IMG/VR virus record: IMGVR_UViG_3300017751_000197
Span: 1-25,559 of that record
Source: a virus
DNA: 25,559 bases
Strand: one strand, 5' to 3'
Shown here: positions 22,477-25,559 of the stretch, piece after piece
How positions within the stretch are numbered: the first letter of the stretch is position 1
How the letters are laid out: each line of letters begins with the position of its first letter
Notes under the pieces: generated by a model
Told to the model about the DNA's origin: nothing
What the model saw: only the letters and a program-made list of their open reading frames with translations
Databases searched by the model: none
Made by a program: the position numbers and the translations under genes

Positions 22477-22646
22477 GGATTTGCAGTAAAAATAAGCTCA
22501 TCTGTCTTATAGTTTCGTACTTCTACCTGAGTATCATACTTCGTGGTAGCGTGCTGGGCAAAGGACACTGCTTTTGCATACTCTTTGAACTTTGTATAAG
22601 TATTGTGTCCTCGCCTTTTATATGTAACCATATATTCTAGGGGCAT
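22443..22646 (-). CDS. Small phage protein, 67 aa
   Basis: The protein is a compact alpha/beta candidate: strand EYMVTYKRRG, helix KFKEYAKAVSFAQHATTKY, strand TQVEVRNYKTDELIF and an acidic end. It has no signal or membrane segment. The ATG at 22646 overlaps the ThyX stop region and lacks a strong ribosome site, suggesting coupling; a second ATG lies five codons in. Its last codons contain the -35 of P6, so coding and promoter share sequence. Confidence 0.68.
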   Translation of the reverse strand: MPLEYMVTYKRRGHNTYTKFKEYAKAVSFAQHATTKYDTQVEVRNYKTDELIFTANPEIDLDSELRI

Positions 22647-23299
22647 AATGTATCCAGTGGGAAAATTCGTGCTATCACTTCAGCGCAAGCAACAGCTATA
22701 TCCATGTGTTCTTGTTGAGTACCATTCTCTCTGCGCAGTTCAATATAATGAACCCAACTACGTAGAGTACCATTTACATACATACGGCTTCTAGTCAGCC
22801 CTTCTGGTAGCACTGCTCGTGCCTGCTCTTTAGCAATACCGTTGTAGAGTGCCCACTTATAAGCTGTATCTGCTTGTTTTATTACTTTTAACTGTTCTTC
22901 TTCCCACCTTTCCTTGATATAGTCATTCTCACAAGGTATACTATTCTGTCGATTAGTAGTATCCTGCATTCGTGCTTCTCGCAGAATCCAATCATCTCCC
23001 TGCTCACGAATGTCTGCATAGCGCTGACTAAATTCCTGGAAGGAGAAAGAACGGTGTCGAAGTATTTGTCGAGCAATGTCTCTAGTAGTTTCAATTTCTA
23101 GACATACTGAAACCATTTCGAGAGGAGACCAATGCTTGTGCTTAATTAGGTACTTTACAAGCTTTTCATTGGTTTCTGTATTATTTTGATTGGAGGGGTT
23201 AGACACTCGCGCACAGTATGCTACGAGGTCTAACGGTGATGCTTTATGTAAACTATCATCATAGGGTGCTTGGCTGTGGCTAATTAAAGCTACTTTCAT
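22637..23299 (-). CDS. thyX: FAD-dependent thymidylate synthase
   Basis: The 220-residue enzyme makes dTMP from dUMP using FAD, NADPH and methylene-tetrahydrofolate. It has the ThyX signature RHRSFSFQEFSQR at residues 81-93 (R-H-R-x7-S), preceded by HWSPLEM and followed by a C-terminal helical region with REARAVLPEGLTRS-like features (QARAVLPEGLTRS). A good AAGGA site precedes the ATG. With ribonucleotide reductase it gives the phage its own dTTP supply. ThyX, and not ThyA, is frequent in phages of aquatic bacteria. Confidence 0.96.
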   Translation of the reverse strand: MKVALISHSQAPYDDSLHKASPLDLVAYCARVSNPSNQNNTETNEKLVKYLIKHKHWSPLEMVSVCLEIETTRDIARQILRHRSFSFQEFSQRYADIREQGDDWILREARMQDTTNRQNSIPCENDYIKERWEEEQLKVIKQADTAYKWALYNGIAKEQARAVLPEGLTRSRMYVNGTLRSWVHYIELRRENGTQQEHMDIAVACAEVIARIFPLDTLCP

Positions 23300-23312
23300 T
23301 ATTATTCCTTAG

Positions 23313-23753
23313 TTATACATTCTCTAGTCTGGACATAAGCCTTTCAGCTCGATTTGTAACTTGCTTGTACCAAAGAGAGTCTCGACCCTCTACGGCTGCT
23401 TCCTTCCAATCTCCTATGGAGAGCTGGGTCTGCATATTCTTGAACTTTGCCATACGTGTGGGCCCCATATTAAACATCATGTTGACCACAATTAGCTGCA
23501 CTTCTTCAGGCCAGGAATGCCATTGATTAAACTGTGCTTCGCAGTAGTAGATTGAAGTAGCAATATCATTCTTAAATACTTCACGAACTCGGTCAGAACT
23601 TACAGGGGTTCCTACTGGCTTACCATGTTCTGGGTCTGTTTTAGTTACTAGATGGCCGATTCCGAAAGTCTCGTAGCCCAGGTGGTCTTTGTAGATTTCT
23701 AAGACTTCACCTTCGTCTGCTTTAATTTCTTCGTACAACTTTTCTTGATTCAT
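23313..23753 (-). CDS. Endolysin, T4-type lysozyme (glycoside hydrolase family 24)
   Basis: The 146-residue muramidase breaks the peptidoglycan at the end of infection. The catalytic triad is visible in the T4 lysozyme spacing: Glu14 (ADEGE), Asp23 (YKDHLGY) and Thr29 (ETFGIGH). The C-terminal part carries NMMFNMGPTRMAKFKNM and a Trp/Arg-rich end (DSLWYKQVTNRAERL) typical of GH24. There is no signal peptide, so a holin is needed for export. It overlaps the 54-residue gene upstream. Confidence 0.95.
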   Translation of the reverse strand: MNQEKLYEEIKADEGEVLEIYKDHLGYETFGIGHLVTKTDPEHGKPVGTPVSSDRVREVFKNDIATSIYYCEAQFNQWHSWPEEVQLIVVNMMFNMGPTRMAKFKNMQTQLSIGDWKEAAVEGRDSLWYKQVTNRAERLMSRLENV

Positions 23754-23886
23754 TCTGTTTCTCCAGATACTTGCGCTTTTCTTCTTCTGGCAATACTACT
23801 AGTCTTACTCTTTCGTAGCCAAAGCGCCATTGATAAGTAGAGTCTCTATAGGGAGACATCCACCAAAATAGTGGTTCGAGTGGCAT
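23722..23886 (-). CDS. Small basic phage protein in the lysis cluster, 54 aa
   Basis: I read this frame by hand. It starts MPLEPLFWWMSPYRDSTYQW, continues RFGYERVRLVVLP and ends with a highly charged helix (EEEKRKYLEKQNESRKVV). An RBS (GAGG five bases before ATG) supports it. The 3' end overlaps the endolysin start by 32 bases. No membrane helix is long enough for a holin. Function unknown. Bases 23887-23941 upstream hold only a 14-codon frame without a ribosome site. Confidence 0.7.
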   Translation of the reverse strand: MPLEPLFWWMSPYRDSTYQWRFGYERVRLVVLPEEEKRKYLEKQNESRKVVRRN

Positions 23887-23941
23887 AGCTACCTCACGCT
23901 AAAGTACATTGTGACTTCGAATCCGAATCTCATATCTATTG

Positions 23942-24403
23942 CTACGGGTTTTTTCCAAAGTTCCATAGTTTATCCAACCTCCCAGGTTCTGGCGTTACTG
24001 TCTCCTCGGTATTCTCAGGAGTCTGCTCGATCATTTGAGTGATACTATCTTCATAGTAGATTACAAGAGCTTTTTGCTGGTTTATATACCTACGTAGCTC
24101 TGCGACATTCAATGACATATTTTCATAGTCAGGAATACTAAGTGCAAAGAATACTGGAACCCCGCCCGATTCTTCTTCAAACTTTTGCAGGAACTCTTCC
24201 ATATTCTCGGGAGTTACTGCATAGAATTTTACACGGTGCAGGTTTAAAGGTTTGGGCTGAGCCTGTAGTTGGATCTTTTTTACTACATAATTTGTTTTAG
24301 TAACTACAATAGGCTCGGGTGTTGCACAACCAATAAAACTACTGAGTATCAGGCTTGTTACCGCTATCTTCTTCCAATTGTGTGAAAATTTTTGCTGTAG
24401 CAT
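23942..24403 (-). CDS. Outer-membrane spanin candidate (lipoprotein, Rz1-like)
   Basis: The 153-residue protein begins with a basic segment (HNWKK), a hydrophobic stretch and a lipobox ending SFIGC (Cys26), so it should be an outer-membrane lipoprotein. The mature part includes VKFYAVTPENMEEFLQKFEEESG and a helix ELRRYINQQKALVIYYEDSI. Its start lies inside the 3' end of the i-spanin gene in a different frame, the classic Rz/Rz1 overlap, here 65 bases. It would pair with the i-spanin to fuse inner and outer membranes at lysis. It is larger than lambda Rz1 (60 residues) and closer to separate-type o-spanins. The -3 lipobox residue is Phe, which is not the usual Leu. Confidence 0.75.
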   Translation of the reverse strand: MLQQKFSHNWKKIAVTSLILSSFIGCATPEPIVVTKTNYVVKKIQLQAQPKPLNLHRVKFYAVTPENMEEFLQKFEEESGGVPVFFALSIPDYENMSLNVAELRRYINQQKALVIYYEDSITQMIEQTPENTEETVTPEPGRLDKLWNFGKNP

Positions 24404-24746
24404 TGTTTACTCTCTTCTCTATGAGACCTGGCTTCTGCATAGTTAGTACTGTTAGGTCATGCCGTCGAAGCTTTGCGGATAGCTCATCTTGGTATGCTTC
24501 TGCTTCTTTTGCACGTTCTTGAAGAGCAAGCATGTTTTCTTGGGCTAATTGAAAGTCTCGTTCTAGAGACTCGATAGTATCTTGGTTTGTTTCTGCTGCT
24601 ATAACGAGCTTACTATTGTTATCTCGCAGTGTTGCTATTGTGCTTTGTGTATCTTTATAATACCATAGTGCTCCGCTTCCCATGGAACCTACAAGTATTA
24701 AAATAATTAAATAGGGCATTGTATTCTCAAAAGCTGCCTGAGACAT
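24339..24746 (-). CDS. Inner-membrane spanin candidate (Rz-like)
   Basis: The 135-residue protein has an N-terminal transmembrane helix (about residues 11-29, PYLIILILVGSMGSGALWYY), then a long coiled coil (about 33-92, LRDNNSKLVIAAETNQDTI, LERDFQLAQENMLALQERAK) and a C-terminal tail with KPGLIEKRVNNATAKIFTQL. This is the form of an i-spanin. It overlaps the o-spanin gene. The ATG at 24746 has no ribosome site and lies in the loop of a 7-bp hairpin. A second ATG at residue 10 (24719) is preceded by GAG six bases away and would give a protein starting at the membrane helix, so the true start is open. Confidence 0.78.
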   Translation of the reverse strand: MSQAAFENTMPYLIILILVGSMGSGALWYYKDTQSTIATLRDNNSKLVIAAETNQDTIESLERDFQLAQENMLALQERAKEAEAYQDELSAKLRRHDLTVLTMQKPGLIEKRVNNATAKIFTQLEEDSGNKPDTQ

Positions 24747-24757
24747 AGCCCAGGCAG
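24734..24757 (-). promoter_or_regulatory. Hairpin holding the i-spanin start codon
   Basis: A perfect 7-bp stem (CTGCCTG/CAGGCAG) with a 10-base loop places the ATG at 24746 in the loop. On the minus strand it is followed by CTTTT, so it might also act as a weak terminator. Either role is inference; the inverted repeat itself is plain. Confidence 0.5.
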
Positions 24758-24764
24758 GAATTAG

Positions 24765-24872
24765 TCAAGATAAGGACGACACACACAAAAGCATTGTGCT
24801 AATTGTCCATAGACTCAGTACATATATACCATAAGTGTTTAAGCGTCGAAATAGTCGAGGTTTAGGCGTCAT
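24765..24872 (-). CDS. Membrane microprotein, 35 aa; holin candidate
   Basis: A short frame starts with an ATG overlapping the end of hsp20 by 11 bases. It has a strongly basic N-terminus (MTPKPRLFRRLN) and a hydrophobic helix of about 20 residues (YVLSLWTISTMLLCVSSLS). This predicts one membrane helix with the N-terminus inside. It is the only membrane protein next to the spanin and endolysin genes, so it might be a small holin or pinholin, but one-helix holins normally have a charged C-terminus, which this lacks. A leader-peptide role is an alternative. Bases 24747-24764 between it and the i-spanin are non-coding. Confidence 0.5.
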   Translation of the reverse strand: MTPKPRLFRRLNTYGIYVLSLWTISTMLLCVSSLS

Positions 24873-25281
24873 TAATTGTTACCACCTGTGCTTTCTGCTC
24901 TTCTGGAATTTCTTGATAAAGCGACACACATAGAAGACCGTTCTTCATATATGCTTCCTGTAACTTTATGTTCGTTCCTACTTTGAACACCCGAGTAAAT
25001 GTCTTACCACTCAAACCTTTATAGACGAATTCTTCATCTTCATCTGCTTCTTGCTTTGCAGTGCCTTCAATACGAAGTTCATTCTTATCAAACGTAATCT
25101 CAATATCTTCTTTGTCCCAGCCTGGAACAGCGACTTCTACACGATAGCCGTCGGATCCACACTTGAGTACATTGTATCGAGGATACCCTGTCATAGGGGC
25201 GTTTGAAAAGAAGTCTGGGGTCATAGTATCGAAGCCCAGAAAGAACTTGTGAAAGTCACTAATATTCATTTGCTTTGTCAT
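24862..25281 (-). CDS. Small heat-shock protein, Hsp20/alpha-crystallin family (IbpA-like)
   Basis: The 139-residue chaperone has an N-terminal arm with Phe-rich MNISDFHKFFLGFD, the alpha-crystallin domain from about residue 36 (YNVLKCGSDGYRVEVAVPG, ELRIEGTAKQE, FTRVFKV) with the characteristic A-x-MKNGLL-x-V motif, and a C-terminal IPEEQ containing the I-x-[IV]-like anchor region. It probably protects proteins during infection; Hsp20 is frequent in marine T4-like phages. An AAAGGAG site lies six bases before the ATG, directly after a pair of hairpins (see 25293-25338), so leader structure may control translation. Confidence 0.95.
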   Translation of the reverse strand: MTKQMNISDFHKFFLGFDTMTPDFFSNAPMTGYPRYNVLKCGSDGYRVEVAVPGWDKEDIEITFDKNELRIEGTAKQEADEDEEFVYKGLSGKTFTRVFKVGTNIKLQEAYMKNGLLCVSLYQEIPEEQKAQVVTINDA

Positions 25282-25292
25282 TTTTTTCTCCT

Positions 25293-25338
25293 TTGCGCCC
25301 GTTCGGTACGCAACTATGAGAGCCCTTTCGGTACTCTC
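25293..25338 (-). promoter_or_regulatory. Tandem matched hairpins in the hsp20 leader
   Basis: Two 21-base hairpins lie 25 bases apart, start to start. In the minus (mRNA) sense the upstream one is GAGAG-TA-CCGAAAGG-G-CTCTC (25338-25318) and the downstream one TTGCG-TA-CCGAACGG-G-CGCAA (25313-25293). The core G-TA-CCGAA-N-GGG-C is shared while the outer five pairs differ but stay complementary. The second hairpin ends beside the AAAGGAG ribosome site. Further upstream, arms GATTC/GAATC and CCGA/TCGG (25338-25383) can form a third element. This looks like a structured 5' leader. Confidence 0.6.
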
Positions 25339-25440
25339 GATTCTTAATTACCGAGTTATAGAGATCGGACTCTAGTGAATCTTTTTAACTATGTAGCCGA
25401 CTGGTTCTGTTGTGACTATCTCTTGTCTCTGCCCAATACA

Positions 25441-25559
25441 TCATGCATCCCTCAGTGGCTTAAACTTAGCAAGTACTTTCACCTTGCCATTCTTCTTAAT
25501 CCAAACGATACGATGGTATAGCTTGACGCTATTACGCGCCTCTGGGAAAGCGTAGATCA
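25441..25559 (-). CDS. C-terminal end of a gene running off the window
   Basis: The frame is open from the right edge and ends with TGA at 25441. The 38 visible residues include IYAFPEARNSVKLYHRI and IKKNGKVKVLAKFKPL, a basic, beta-rich segment. No family can be named from so little. The same frame continues after the TGA for 22 sense codons to a TAG at 25372. Bases 25339-25440 between it and the hsp20 leader hold no frame with a convincing start. Confidence 0.6.
   Translation of the reverse strand, partial: IYAFPEARNSVKLYHRIVWIKKNGKVKVLAKFKPLRDA

Noticed and set aside
23889-23933. 14-codon frame between the 54-aa gene and the o-spanin
   Set aside because: Too short, no ribosome site and no special composition; kept only as a possible leader peptide.
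25330-25420. Possible tRNA upstream of hsp20 (a CTCTAGT-like anticodon loop and a GGTTC)
   Set aside because: No acceptor stem pairs, the T-arm lacks its GTTCRAN loop and stem, and the D-arm cannot be formed; the structure is better explained as leader hairpins.

Overview
The window is a continuous, tightly packed stretch of a virulent tailed-bacteriophage genome (Caudoviricetes). It carries the nucleotide-metabolism, recombination, replication and lysis genes. Every gene I can support lies on the minus strand, and most neighbours overlap by a few bases (ATGA, TAATG and TGATG junctions). I see no integrase, no transposon, no CRISPR array and no convincing tRNA. The gene set is a FEN-type 5'-3' exonuclease, an SbcC/SbcD pair, a family A DNA polymerase, a NAD+-dependent ligase split into two genes, class I ribonucleotide reductase with a glutaredoxin, ThyX, PhoH, a PC4-like protein and an Hsp20. 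T5-like phages share the split ligase, SbcCD-like and FEN parts. ThyX, PhoH, PC4 and Hsp20 are common in phages of aquatic bacteria. I cannot name the host. The consensus sigma-70 boxes and the Rz/Rz1-like spanin pair point to a Gram-negative bacterium, probably a proteobacterium.

Layout, following transcription from right to left. At 25.6-22.6 kb lie the end of an unknown gene, a structured leader, hsp20, a tiny membrane protein, an inner- and an outer-membrane spanin, a T4-type lysozyme and thyX. At 22.5-20.1 kb lies a cluster of small accessory genes, including a zinc-ribbon-like microprotein, two small membrane proteins, a DUF5664 (MazZ-like nucleotide pyrophosphohydrolase) protein and a helix-turn-helix protein. 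At 20.1-16.4 kb lie two related proteins with helix-turn-helix or Myb-like repeats, a PC4-like ssDNA-binding protein and the two ligase halves. At 16.4-10 kb lies the replisome: DnaB-type helicase, three small proteins, TOPRIM primase, PolA-type polymerase and PhoH. At 9.8-3.1 kb lie a UvsW-like helicase, a probable SSB, SbcD, SbcC, a PD-(D/E)XK nuclease and a 5' nuclease. At 3.2-0.2 kb lie nrdA, glutaredoxin and nrdB, then a 57-residue protein.

Regulation is readable in the sequence. Six nearly identical promoters (TTGACA or TTGACT, 17-18 bp, TATAAT, with a shared A/T-rich box ending in TTC just upstream) all fire leftward. Each sits at the 3' end of the preceding gene. Two intrinsic terminators each follow a helix-turn-helix-repeat gene. 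The DnaB gene and the PC4 pair lie beyond these terminators with no visible promoter of their own. Host RNA polymerase is therefore the likely reader of this early/middle region, with terminator read-through setting the level of some replication genes.

The observations most worth following are two tandem hairpins of shared core but covarying stems in the hsp20 leader, the promoter family (one member overlaps a start codon), the uracil-glycosylase-like N-terminus of the polymerase, and the helix-turn-helix-repeat protein family.
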